Source of the DNA: Rugalucina vietnamica | Taxonomy: Eukaryota > Mollusca > Bivalvia > Lucinida > Lucinidae | NCBI GenBank assembly: GCA_964017185.1 | Contig: OZ024870.1 | Coordinates: 66,712,312-66,776,311 of the forward strand | Reading direction: 5' to 3' | Length of the DNA stretch: 64,000 nt | In this document: positions 1 to 11,100 of the stretch, piece by piece | Layout of the letters: each line of letters opens with the position of its first letter | How positions within the stretch are numbered: position 1 is the first letter of the stretch | Notes under the pieces: generated by a model | The model's database searches: none | Told to the model about the DNA's origin: nothing | The model's input: the letters and a program-made list of their open reading frames with translations, nothing else | Program-made: the position numbers and the translations under genes

Positions 1-49
1 CCCACCCCCCAAAAAAATACTGACTCCCCCCACACAAACATAAATTCAA

Positions 50-58
<9 letters not shown>

Positions 59-140
<82 letters not shown>
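59..140. repeat. (AT)n microsatellite
   Basis: An uninterrupted AT dinucleotide run of about 80 bases. It abuts the left end of the MITE that follows, which is consistent with insertion of a TA-targeting element into AT-rich DNA. Confidence 0.97.
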
Positions 141-142
<2 letters not shown>

Positions 143-327
143 GGTCAACCTCATTATAACGCTATCTTTGGGGTCCATGGAAACAGACCGTGTTATAAGT
201 GAACCGCGTTATAATGAGGTTATTCACAAAAGATATATAACAAAATAATTAATTTGGGAGCCATGACATGGCCATGTTATATTGAAAACCGCACTATAGT
301 GAGGTGCGTTATAATGAGGTTGAACTG
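141..327. mobile_element. Short TIR element (MITE), pogo/Tigger-like termini
   Basis: Positions 145-162 and 306-323 are perfect 18-bp inverted repeats containing CCTCATTATAACGC. Outward of them the right end reads as CAGTTCAACC on the inverted strand and the left end is a diverged version. TA dinucleotides flank both sides. A further internal copy of GCGTTATAATGAGGTT lies near 208-224. CAGT-beginning ends with CTC-TTATAACG sequence and TA target duplications are typical of non-autonomous pogo/Tigger (Tc1/mariner) elements. At about 187 bp there is no room for a transposase. The family assignment is from memory of such termini; the inverted repeat itself is directly visible. Confidence 0.8.
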
Positions 328-778
328 TATATAAAATTAGAGCACTCTCTCCCCTGGGGAGTGCCCCACTAAAACAACAAAAGGTAAGCATGTTTTATGC
401 CTGAAATGGCCATAAAACTCCAAAAATAGTCCTTTTTCAACAATGAACAACCCTAAAAATTACAACATTTTTGTGGGACCTCCCCAAAAATACTCTCTAA
501 AAACCTGCATATCCCAAAATATACTGATTTAAAAAAAAAAAAATAATTAAAAAAAAAAAAAAAAAACTAAATTCAAAATTTTTAACCCAGAAAAAGTAAG
601 TACACCCTAGAAAAATCAGAGTACCGCCCCCCCCCCCTCCCTCAACCCCGCCCAGGGATTACCCCGATAAATACAACAGTAGGTAACCATTTGTTTTATG
701 TACACTCGCAAATAAAAGGATTTCTATAGATGGTGATGTGTCAAGAGCCGACCTATTTATGTCGATTTGGGTCGAGGA
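328..778. other. Non-coding stretch with homopolymer runs
   Basis: No gene is visible. The stretch holds A-runs around 528-566, a C-run around 627-637, and otherwise AT-rich unique-looking sequence. Confidence 0.7.
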
Positions 779-1003
779 ATTTTCAAGGTCACGAGTCCAT
801 AAAAAAAATGTTGAAATTAGTCTTTCCAACGCAATATCTTGTAAACCAATTAATGGATTTTGACCAAACTTGCACAGAAGCATTGTTGCAAGAAGGCTCA
901 GAGTTGATTAGATTTTGGTGACCTTGACCTAATTTTCAAGGTTGTGAGTCTGTAAAAACTGTTGAAATTAGTATTTCCAACGCAATATCTTGTAAAGCAA
1001 TTG
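779..1003 (+). repeat. Two tandem copies of a roughly 153-bp unit
   Basis: The block beginning TTTTCAAGGTCACGAGTC near 779 and containing CCAACGCAATATCTTG recurs with about 90 percent identity near 933 (period about 153 bp). The intervening text has the phrase style of dispersed molluscan repeats. It runs directly into the LINE endonuclease relic. Confidence 0.7.
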
Positions 1004-1008
1004 AACTA

Positions 1009-1348
1009 TTCAATCCACCTGTCGTATTGATCAATGTCTATAGACCTCCAAGACTAGACTTGAAACATTTTTGTGACAATTTACAAATATTGTACACGAG
1101 TTTAGATTGCGACAAGTTGATTTTACTTGGTGATTTTAATGTTGACTTCCTAAAATCCAAGATATTGTCTCTTCAAGAAAGCTTTTCACAAGTCTATTTC
1201 CAAACCGACAACTCGTAGAAGTACATTGATAGACCATATTTATATCAGAAATGTACCGTATCAAAAAAGCGGAGTTATACCATGCTATTACAGCTATCAT
1301 GAAATGACATATATAATACTGGATGAGAATGAATTAAATGCTCTTTAA
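1009..1348 (+). pseudogene. Relic of a LINE apurinic-type endonuclease domain
   Basis: Conceptual translation from about 1009 gives VVLINVYRPP, then 40 or so residues later LILLGDFNVDFL. These are characteristic central motifs of the endonuclease (exonuclease-endonuclease-phosphatase fold) of non-LTR retrotransposons. After the stop near 1216 the reading continues in another frame as RRSTLIDHIYIRN and then SYHEMTYIIL, matching the usual STLIDHI and SDH segment at the end of the domain. The expected catalytic SDH is SYH here, so the enzyme would be dead even without the frameshift. No reverse transcriptase follows within 1 kb. The piece is a decayed fragment of one insertion; the clade cannot be fixed from so little. 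Confidence 0.75.
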
Positions 1349-2527
1349 AAATTGAAAGCCAAACTAGTTATGGGTGTTGCCCATAGACAGAGTCCAAAAC
1401 AAGTTTATACTACCATACCATACAGAACAAGATGGTCATGCTGGCTTGCATAGTTAAACTTCATATCACAAGGTAACTAAACTTCAATTACTAAACGGTT
1501 GGGGGGACATAGTTTTCCTCAGAAAACACTGTTTTAATTTACCTTGTATTCTTTGAATGCATCAAAGCAAACTTTTGGAGGAACGATTGAATAGCATACA
1601 TCTTCAAATTTGGTTAATAGTACATGTATATGAGAAGCACACAAGTGCTAAAAATAAAGTTTTAATTGAATCATTGTCATTAATTCTTGAATGACCCTCG
1701 TACATTTGGCTTTTGTCCAGAATTAGTCGTTTCCTAAGTTATGAAAATAGACTGTTATATTTCTGTCTACTGACTGAAAAGGTCTCTCACTCATGTACGC
1801 ACAGACACAGCCATAAAAAAGAAAGAAATAATAATAAAACATACATCTCCATACATACACGCGCTATTCTATTCAACTCATTATGTACATCCCACGTTAA
1901 ACATGTATGGTTCAAAAACAGTATATATTGCTAATTGCAGTATTTATGCAAATTCCTCGGCCATAAACACGGAGGTACATCGATACCATACCTTCGTGCC
2001 ATAAATAAGTCCCAATATCTTATCGTTCATTGTACAAAATATCAGGTGGAAAAGTTTACCACTGTTACCATAGCAACCACAAACAGCAGCCTGATACTTG
2101 ATTTTAGGTTGTGTTCTAAAATTGCTTAAAGCAAGCAACCAACACGATGCCCTCCCAGGGGGTTTGGGGACTCAGAGAGAAGGACTATTTATTTTCAGGG
2201 ATTTGGGGAGAAGGGTCGTTTATTTTCAGGGATTTTGGGAGAAAGCATAACTTCTTGGGGTTTTAGGGAGCAGGGAGCAGGGGGCTGAGGTAAAACATTT
2301 TAGGGAGCTGGGGAGAAAGGTCATTTTTCTTTCAGGGAGCAGAGAGTAAGACCACCCCCCTCACCTCCGTTGGTAGCATGAATGATACAAATAACATTGC
2401 TTGGATATGTTGACCCTACATCATGGTATGTAATATGAAACTGTCCAAGTAAAATGAATTATGTTATATTGTTTTGGAGACAAAATTTGACTTAAAAATC
2501 TTGCATTTTCCGCTATGGGACTTTATT
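1349..2527. other. Non-coding; includes a G-rich degenerate repeat at 2150-2350
   Basis: No gene is recognised at 1349-2150; the short ORFs there show no family signature. From about 2150 to 2350 the + strand is a degenerate, G-rich tandem repeat of phrases such as TTTCAGGGATTTGGGGAGAA and GGGAGCAGGGAGC. The plus strand there is rich in short G-runs. Confidence 0.6.
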
Positions 2528-2763
2528 TGAGCCGCCTCATGAGAAAACCAACAATCTGCGTATGCAAAAACAAAGGCGCAGATCAGCTTCGCGGTGACCG
2601 CGAAGCTGATCAGCGCCTTTGATTTCACTAAACGGATAGTACAATCCCTCTTCTACTTATATCCAAAATTTCAAGCATCTAGCACTTTTCTGTGCTTGTG
2701 CATGTCATTTTGTGTCGGATCTGCTCAAAAACCACATTGTAGGTTTTCTCACAAGGCGGCTCA
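2528..2763 (-). mobile_element. Bivalve-type MITE with TGAGCCGC termini, copy 1
   Basis: The left end TGAGCCGCCTCATGAGAAAA and the right end (GGTTTTCTCACAAGGCGGCTCA on the + strand) are inverted repeats. Inside is a strong hairpin at 2572-2620 built on GGCGCAGATCAGCTTCGCGG and its complement. Reverse-complemented, the whole element aligns by eye with the copies at 3836-4069 and 53573-53855, so it is a true family and not a chance hairpin. It has no coding capacity. I recall very similar termini as abundant in bivalve genomes, but have not checked this. Confidence 0.85.
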
Positions 2764-2805
2764 GTTTACTTCATTCCTTGCATTAGCCGACAATTGCCGA
2801 GTCTA

Positions 2806-3807
2806 TTTTGACAGCTTAAATACGATCAGATGATCATAACCGCAGCAAACAACAAGGGTTCCATCGCTCGGTCTGAAACTGACACATTGTGGGCCAGATA
2901 TACCATCGTCACTGGATAATAGTGTCCTGTGTTTCTTCCCAGCCGCTGATATAACTTCAAGTGTGCTATAGTATCCATTGCATACAATCACATTGTCATA
3001 GTCGTCGACAAATAGCTCGCAAGGGTGTCTAAACTCATCATCCCTATAGTCATATACTTGAGCTCCGTCTCTCGTCAGGCATCTGACTGCGCCGCAGTTT
3101 GTTTCCCAATCAGTTATAAATATCTTATCACCCGTCCTACTGAAATAGGAATAACCGCTGCAATGTGGGAATGTAGGCTCGGCTGTACCAACGTCCAGTT
3201 TCGTTTCAATGCGATTTCCCTCGAAGTCATAAACTAGAATTTCGGCAGTGTTGAAATTAGGCCAAACGAAAGCAAAGATTTTACCATCTGCCACGGTAAC
3301 GCTCCGACACAAACCACCTACATAAAAGAAAAACCTTTCTTTAAGGACGGTAGCACCTGTGCGAACTGAACCAAACACTTGTCTTCTGTAGCAACGACAA
3401 CGTTACTGCTGTCTACGACATCGATTTGGAATGGATGTCCGGGCATGTCTAGACTGTCAACCACTGATAGGGAACTGTCTAACATCTTTATCTTATCATT
3501 ACTGTCATCACATAGGATAAGCTCACCGCCTGGCATGAAGCATAAACCTTTTACACTGATATATTCCTCGTCTGAACCCTTGATATGCGCCTCTTTAATC
3601 TTCTGAAATTTCCCATCAAGTGATACATTACAAGGAGTTGGCTTGTCGGCACTTGAATCAGTTGATGGTAAATGGCTCCGATGTTATATTGCCGGCGGTT
3701 GGTTTGTCCGATGATTCCTGTCTTGATCTTGCATTAGATCTTGAAACCATATCACTCGGTTTGTCCGAAGATTCCTGTGTTGATCTTGGACCACCACTGG
3801 AAGCCAT
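2806..3807 (-). pseudogene. TRIM/NHL-like beta-propeller gene fragment, frameshifted
   Basis: Read on the minus strand from an ATG at 3805-3807, the product begins MASSGGPRSTQESSDKP and carries a short internal repeat of QESSDKP. It continues through a propeller resembling the C-terminal NHL-type domain of molluscan TRIM proteins: VKGLCFMPGGELILCDDSN, then VVVATEDKCLVQF, then GLCRSVTVADGKIFAF, and finally PQCVSFRPSDGTLVVCCG. This order of blades (cue-loss, cue-state, visit memory, final closing strand) is typical of TRIM2/3/56-like proteins that act as ubiquitin ligases or RNA-binding regulators. Two single-base-type frameshifts break it, one near 3670 and one near 3330. The RING, B-box and coiled coil expected upstream are absent; only about 50 residues precede the propeller. 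There are no visible introns. It lies between two MITEs of one family, ending 43 bp from one and starting 29 bp from the other. It is probably a pseudogene or captured fragment; sequencing error at the frameshifts cannot be excluded. Confidence 0.72.
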
Positions 3808-3835
3808 TCTTATACTGAAGTAAAATATTGAATAA

Positions 3836-4069
3836 TGAGCCATCACGTGCGAAAATCAACAACCTGGGTTTCTTACCAGGTCTGACACAAACCGGCCTGT
3901 ACAGTAACAGGACCAGGCTGCAAGCTTAAAATTTGGGATTTAAGAAGAAGACACATCCTACTATCTATGGAGCGAAAACAAAGGCGCTGATCAGTGCAGT
4001 TACTGCACAGCTGATCTGTGCCTTTCGTTTGGCATATGCAGGTTTGTGGTTTTCTGATGCAGCGGCTCA
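3836..4069 (+). mobile_element. Bivalve-type MITE with TGAGCC termini, copy 2
   Basis: It starts TGAGCCATCACGTGCGAAAA and ends with GGTTTTCTGATGCAGCGGCTCA on the + strand, imperfect inverted termini matching copies 1 and 3. The internal hairpin (AAAGGCGCTGATCAGTGCAG with a complementary arm ending GCTGATCTGTGCCTTT) is at about 3980-4024. Its orientation is opposite to copy 1 and the same as copy 3. It is more diverged than copy 3 at both ends. Confidence 0.82.
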
Positions 4070-4258
4070 GATATTTATTCATGAATCTGAATGTGTTTAC
4101 ACCATTTGTATTAGAAGCTTGTCAGATATATGGACATTAACCCATATTTGACGAATGGATTCTGCCATGATTATCAATTGGATGGGTCCACTTTCAGTTT
4201 TTGGAGTGTTAGGATTGATTTTTATTTTTTATCTCATTTTTCGATTAAATTCCTTTAA

Positions 4259-4325
4259 GCAAACAGAATAGCCCCAGATGGGATGCCGCGTTCTGTGGCG
4301 TCTCATCTGGGGCTATTCTGTTTGC
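4259..4325. repeat. 29-bp-stem hairpin
   Basis: GCAAACAGAATAGCCCCAGA at 4259 is repeated in inverted form, ending at 4325, with only two mismatches in a 29-bp stem and a 9-base loop. The flanks 4240-4380 look like part of a larger short element, but I could not define its ends. No coding sequence. Confidence 0.85.
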
Positions 4326-4477
4326 CTATGTCCCATAAAAGGGACGCCAGGCTTGAATGAGTTAACTGCACAAAAATGATATACTATTTAAATAGAAGCA
4401 ATATCAATATAGATGATTTTGCTGTGATTCATGATATAGTGAAACTATTTTATCTAAATGCCTCTGTTTTATTTGCC

Positions 4478-5169
<692 letters not shown>

Positions 5170-8100
5170 CGTCAAGTTAGTTGTCGGTTGTCGGTTGACG
5201 GTTGACTATTCAAAAAACTAAGTTATTTTTGGTCAACTTTGCACTTAGCTTTTTTCTGCCACTATTCGATCTTAGTTTTTTTTGTGTCAAAATCAAAGTT
5301 TTTTCTATGTTGGAAAAAAATCGAACTTAGTTTTTCGAATAGTCAACCGACAACTAGTTGTCAGTTGACTATTCGGACTTAGTTTTTTTGGGTCAAAATC
5401 AAAGTTTTTTCTATGTTGGAAAAAAATCGAACTTAGTTTTTCGAATAGTCAACCGGCAACTAGTTGTCAGTTGACTATTCGGACTTAGTTTTTTTGGGTC
5501 AAAATCAAAGTTATTTCTATGTTGGAAAAAAATCGAACTTAGTTTTTCGAATAGTCAACCGACAACTAGTTGTCAGTTGACTATTCGGACTTAGTTTTTT
5601 TTTGGGTCAAAATCAAAGTTTTTTCTATGTTGGAAAAAAATCGAACTTCGTTTTTCGAATAGTCAACCGACAACTAGTTGTCAGTTGACTATTCGGACTT
5701 AGTTTTTTTTGGGTCAAAATCAAAGTTTTTTCTATGTTGGAAAAAAATCGAACTTAGTTTTTCGAATAGTCAACCGACAACTAGTTGTCAGTTGACTATT
5801 CGGACTTAATTTTTTTTGGGTCAAAATCAAAGTTTTTTCTATGTTGGAAAAAAATCGAACTTAGTTTTTCGAATAGTCAACCGACAACTAGTTGTCAGTT
5901 GACTATCCGGACTTAGTTTTTTTTGGGTCAAAATCAAAGTTTTTTCTATGTTGGAAAAAAATCGAACTTCGTTTTTCGAATAGTCAACCGACAACTAGTT
6001 GTCAGTTGACTATTCGGACTTAGTTTTGTTGGGTCAAAATCAAAGTTTTTTCTATGTTGGAAAAAATCGAACTTAGTTTTTCGAATAGTCAACCGACAAC
6101 TAGTTGTCAGTTGACTATTCGGACTTAGTTTTTTTGGGTCAAAATCAAAGTTTTTTCTATGTTGGAAAAAAAATCGAACTTAGTTTTTCGAATAGTTGGA
6201 AAAAAATCGAACTTAGTTTTTCGAATAGTCAACCGACAACTAGTTGTCAGTTGACTATTCGGACTTAGTTTTTTTGGGTCAAAATCAAAGTTTTTCTATG
6301 TTGGAAAAAAATCGAACTTAGTTTTTCGAATAGTCAACCGACAACTAGTTGTCAGTTGACTATTCGGACTTAGTTTTTTTGGGTCAAAATCAAAGTTTTT
6401 CTATGTTGGAAAAAAATCGAACTTAGTTTTCGAATAGTCAACCGACAACTAGTTGTCAGTTGACTATTCGGACTTAGTTTTTTTGGGTCAAAATCAAAGT
6501 CTCTATCGAGTATGTTGGAAAAAAAATCGAACTTAGTTTTTCGAATAGTCAACCCAACTGGGTCAAAATCAAAGTTTTTTCTATGTTGGAAAAAAATCGA
6601 ACTTAGTTTTTCGAATAGTCAACCGACAACTAGTTGTCAGTTGACTATTCGGACTTAGTTTTGTTGGGTCAAAATCAAAGTTTTTTCTATGTTGGAAAAA
6701 AATCGAACTTAGTTTTTCGAATAGTCAACCGACAACTAGTTGTCAGTTGACTATTCGGACTTAGTTTTTTTGGGTCAAAATCAAAGTTTTTTCTATGTTG
6801 GAAAAAAAATCGAACTTAGTTTTTCGAATAGTCAACCGACAACTAGTTGTCAGTTGACTATTCGGACTTAGTTTTTTTGGGTCAAAATCAAAGTTTTTTC
6901 TATGTTGGAAAAAAATCGAACTTAGTTTTTCGAATAGTCAACCGACAACTAGTTGTCAGTTGACTATTCGGACTTAGTTTTGTTGGGTCAAAATCAAAGT
7001 TTTTTCTATGTTGGAAAAAATCGAACTTAGTTTTTCGAATAGTCAACCGACAACTAGTTGTCAGTTGACTATTCGGACTTAGTTTTTTTGGGTCAAAATC
7101 AAAGTTTTTTCTATGTTGGAAAAAAAATCGAACTTAGTTTTTCGAATAGTCAACCGACAACTAGTTGTCAGTTGACTATTCGGACTTAGTTTTTTTGGGT
7201 CAAAATCAAAGTTTTTTCTATGTTGGAAAAAAATCGAACTTAGTTTTTCGAATAGTCAACCGACAACTAGTTGTCAGTTGACTATTCGGACTTAGATTTT
7301 TGGGGTCAAAATCAAAGTTTTTTCTATGTTGGAAAAAAATTGAACTTAGTTTTTCGAATAGTCAACCGACAACTAGTTGTCAGTTGACTATTCGGACTTA
7401 GTTTTGTTGGGTCAAAATCAAAGTTTTTTCTATGTTGGAAAAAAATCGAACTTAGTTTTTCGAATAGTCAACCGACAACTAGTTGTCAGTTGACTATTCG
7501 GACTTAGTTTTTTTGGGTCAAAATCAAAGTTTTTTCTATGTTGGAAAAAAATTGAACTTAGTTTTTCGAATAGTCAACCGACAACTAGTTGTCAGTTGAC
7601 TATTCGGACTTAGTTTTGTTGGGTCAAAATCAAAGTTTTTTCTATGTTGGAAAAAAATCGAACTTAGTTTTTCGAATAGTCAACCGACAACTAGTTGTCA
7701 GTTGACTATTCGGGCATAGTTTTTTTGGGTCAAAATCAAAGTTTTTTCTATGTTGGAAAAAAATTGAACTTAGTTTTTCGAATAGTCAACCGACAACTAG
7801 TTGTCAGTTGACTATTCGGACATAGTTTTTTGGGTCAAAATCAAAGTTTTTTCTATGTTGGAAAAAAATCGAACTTAGTTTTTCGAATAGTCAACCGACA
7901 ACTAGTTGTCAGTTGACTATTCGGACTTAGTTTTTTTGGGTCAAAATCAAAGTTTTTTCTATGTTGGAAAAAAATCAAACTTAGTTTTTCGAATAGTCAA
8001 CCGACAACTAGTTGTCAGTTGACTATTCGGACTTAGTTTTTTTGGGTCAAAATCAAAGTTTTTTCTAGTCAGTTGACTATTCGGACTTAGTGTTTTTTGG

Positions 8101-11100
8101 TCAAAATCAAAGTTTTTTCTATGTTGGAAAAAAATCGAACTTAGTTTTTCGAATAGTCAACCGACAACTAGTTGTCAGTTGACTATTCGGACTTAGTTTT
8201 TTTGGGTCAAAATCAAAGTTTTTTCTATGTTGGAAAAAAATCGAACTTAGTTTTTCGAATAGTCAACCGACAACTAGTTGTCAGTTGACTATTCGGACTT
8301 AGTTTTTTTGGGTCAAAATCAAAGTTTTTTCTATGTTGGAAAAAAATCGAACTTAGTTTTTCGAATAGTCAACCGACAACTAGTTGTCAGTTGACTATTC
8401 GGACTTAGTTTTTTTGGGTCAAAATCAAAGTTTTTTCTAGTCAGTTGACTATTCGGACTTAATGTTTTTTGGTCAAAATCAAAGTTTTTTCTATGTTGGA
8501 AAAAATCGAACTTAGTTTTTCGAATAGTCAACCGACAAGTAGTTGTCGGTTGACTATTCTGATTTAGTTTTTTTGGGTCAAAATCAAAGTTTTTTCTATG
8601 TTGGAAAAAAAATCGAACTTAGTTTTTCGAATAGTCAACCGACAACTAGTTGTCTGTTGACTATTCGGACTTAGTTTTTTTGGGTCAAAATCAAAGTTTT
8701 TTCTATGTTGGAAAAAAATTGAACTTAGTTTTTCGAATAGTCAACCGACAACTAGTTGTCAGTTGACTATTCGGACTTAGTTTTGTTGGGTCAAAATCAA
8801 AGTTTTTTCTATGTTGGAAAAAAATCGAACTTAGTTTTTCGAATAGTCAACCGGCAACTAGTTGTCAGTTGACTATTCGGACTTAGTTTTTTTGGGTCAA
8901 AATCAAAGTTTTTTCTATGTTGGAAAAAAATCGAACTTAGTTTTTCGAATAGTCAACCGACAACTAGTTGTCAGTTGACTATTCGGACTTAGTTTTTTTT
9001 GGGTCAAAATCAAAGTTTTTTCTATGTTGGAAAAAAATCGAACTTCGTTTTTCGAATAGTCAACCGACAACTAGTTGTCAGTTGACTATTCGGACTTAGT
9101 TTTTTTGGGTCAAAATCAAAGTTTTTTCTATGTTGGAAAAAAATCGAACTTAGTTTTTCGAATAGTCAACCGACAACTAGTTGTCAGTTGACTATTCGGA
9201 CTTAGTTTTTTTTTGGGTCAAAATCAAAGTTTTTTCTATGTTGGAAAAAAATCGAACTTAGTTTTTCGAATAGTCAACCGACAACTAGTTGTCAGTTGAC
9301 TATTCGGACTTAGTTTTGTTGGGTCAAAATCAAAGTTTTTTCTATGTTGGAAAAAATCGAACTTAGTTTTTCGAATAGTCAACCGACAACTAGTTGTCAG
9401 TTGACTATTCGGACTTAGTTTTTTTGGGTCAAAATCAAAGTTTTTTCTATGTTGGAAAAAAATCGAACTTAGTTTTTCGAATAGTCAACCGACAACTAGT
9501 TGTCAGTTGACTATTCGGACTTAGTTTTTTGGGGTCAAAATCAAAGTTTTTTCTATGTTGGAAAAAAATTGAACTTAGTTTTTCGAATAGTCAACCGACA
9601 ACTAGTTGTCAGTTGACTATTCGGACTTAGTTTTGTTGGGTCAAAATCAAAGTTTTTTCTATGTTGGAAAAAAATTGAACTTAGTTTTTCGAATAGTCAA
9701 CCGGCAACTAGTTGTCAGTTGACTATTCGGACTTAGTTTTTTTGGGTCAAAATCAAAGTTTTTTCTATGTTGGAAAAAAATCGAACTTAGTTTTTCGAAT
9801 AGTCAACCGACAACTAGTTGTCAGTTGACTATTCGGACTTAGTTATTTTTGGGTCAAAATCAAAGTTTTTTCTATGTTGGAAAAAAATCGAACTTAGTTT
9901 TTCGAATAGTCAACCGACAACTAGTTGTCAGTTGACTATTCGGACTTAGTTTTGTTGGGTCAAAATCAAAGTTTTTTCTATGTTGGAAAAAAATCGAACT
10001 TAGTTTTTCGAATAGTCAACCGACAACTAGTTGTCAGTTGACTATTCGGACTTAGTTTTTTTGGGTCAAAATCAAAGTTTTTTCTATGTTGGAAAAAAAT
10101 TGAACTTAGTTTTTCGAATAGTCAACCGACAACTAGTTGTCAGTTGACTATTCGGACTTAGTTTTGTTGGGTCAAAATCAAAGTTTTTTCTATGTTGGAA
10201 AAAAATTGAACTTAGTTTTTCGAATAGTCAACCGGCAACTAGTTGTCAGTTGACTATTCGGACTTAGTTTTTTTGGGTCAAAATCAAAGTTTTTTCTATG
10301 TTGGAAAAAAATCGAACTTAGTTTTTCGAATAGTCAACCGACAACTAGTTGTCAGTTGACTATTCGGACTTAGTTTTTTTTGGGTCAAAATCAAAGTTTT
10401 TTCTATGTTGGAAAAAAATCGAACTTAGTTTTTCAAATAGTCAACCGACAACTAGTTGTCAGTTGACTATTCGGACTTAGATTTTTTGGGTCAAAATCAA
10501 AGTTTTTTCTATGTTGGAAAAAAATCGAACTTAGTTTTTCGAATAGTCAACCGACAACTAGTTGTCAGTTGACTATTCGGACTTAGTTTTTTTTGGGTCA
10601 AAATCAAAGTTTTTTCTATGTTGGAAAAAAATTGAACTTAGTTTTTCGAATAGTCAACCGACAACTAGTTGTCAGTTGACTATTCGGACTTAGTTTTTTT
10701 TGGGTCAAAATCAAAGTTTTTTCTATGTTGGAAAAAAATCGAACTTCGTTTTTCGAATAGTCAACCGACAACTAGTTGTCAGTTGACTATTCGGACTTAG
10801 TTTTTTTGGGTCAAAATCAAAGTTTTTTCTATGTTGGAAAAAAATCGAACTTAGTTTTTCGAATAGTCAACCGACAACTAGTTGTCAGTTGACTATTCGG
10901 ACTTAGTTTTTTTTGGGTCAAAATCAAAGTTTTTTCTATGTTGGAAAAAAATCGAACTTAGTTTTTCGAATAGTCAACCGACAACTAGTTGTCAGTTGAC
11001 TATTCGGACTTAGTTTTTTTGGGTCAAAATCAAAGTTTTTTCTAGTCAGTTGACTATTCGGACTTAATGTTTTTTGGTCAAAATCAAAGTTTTTTCTATG

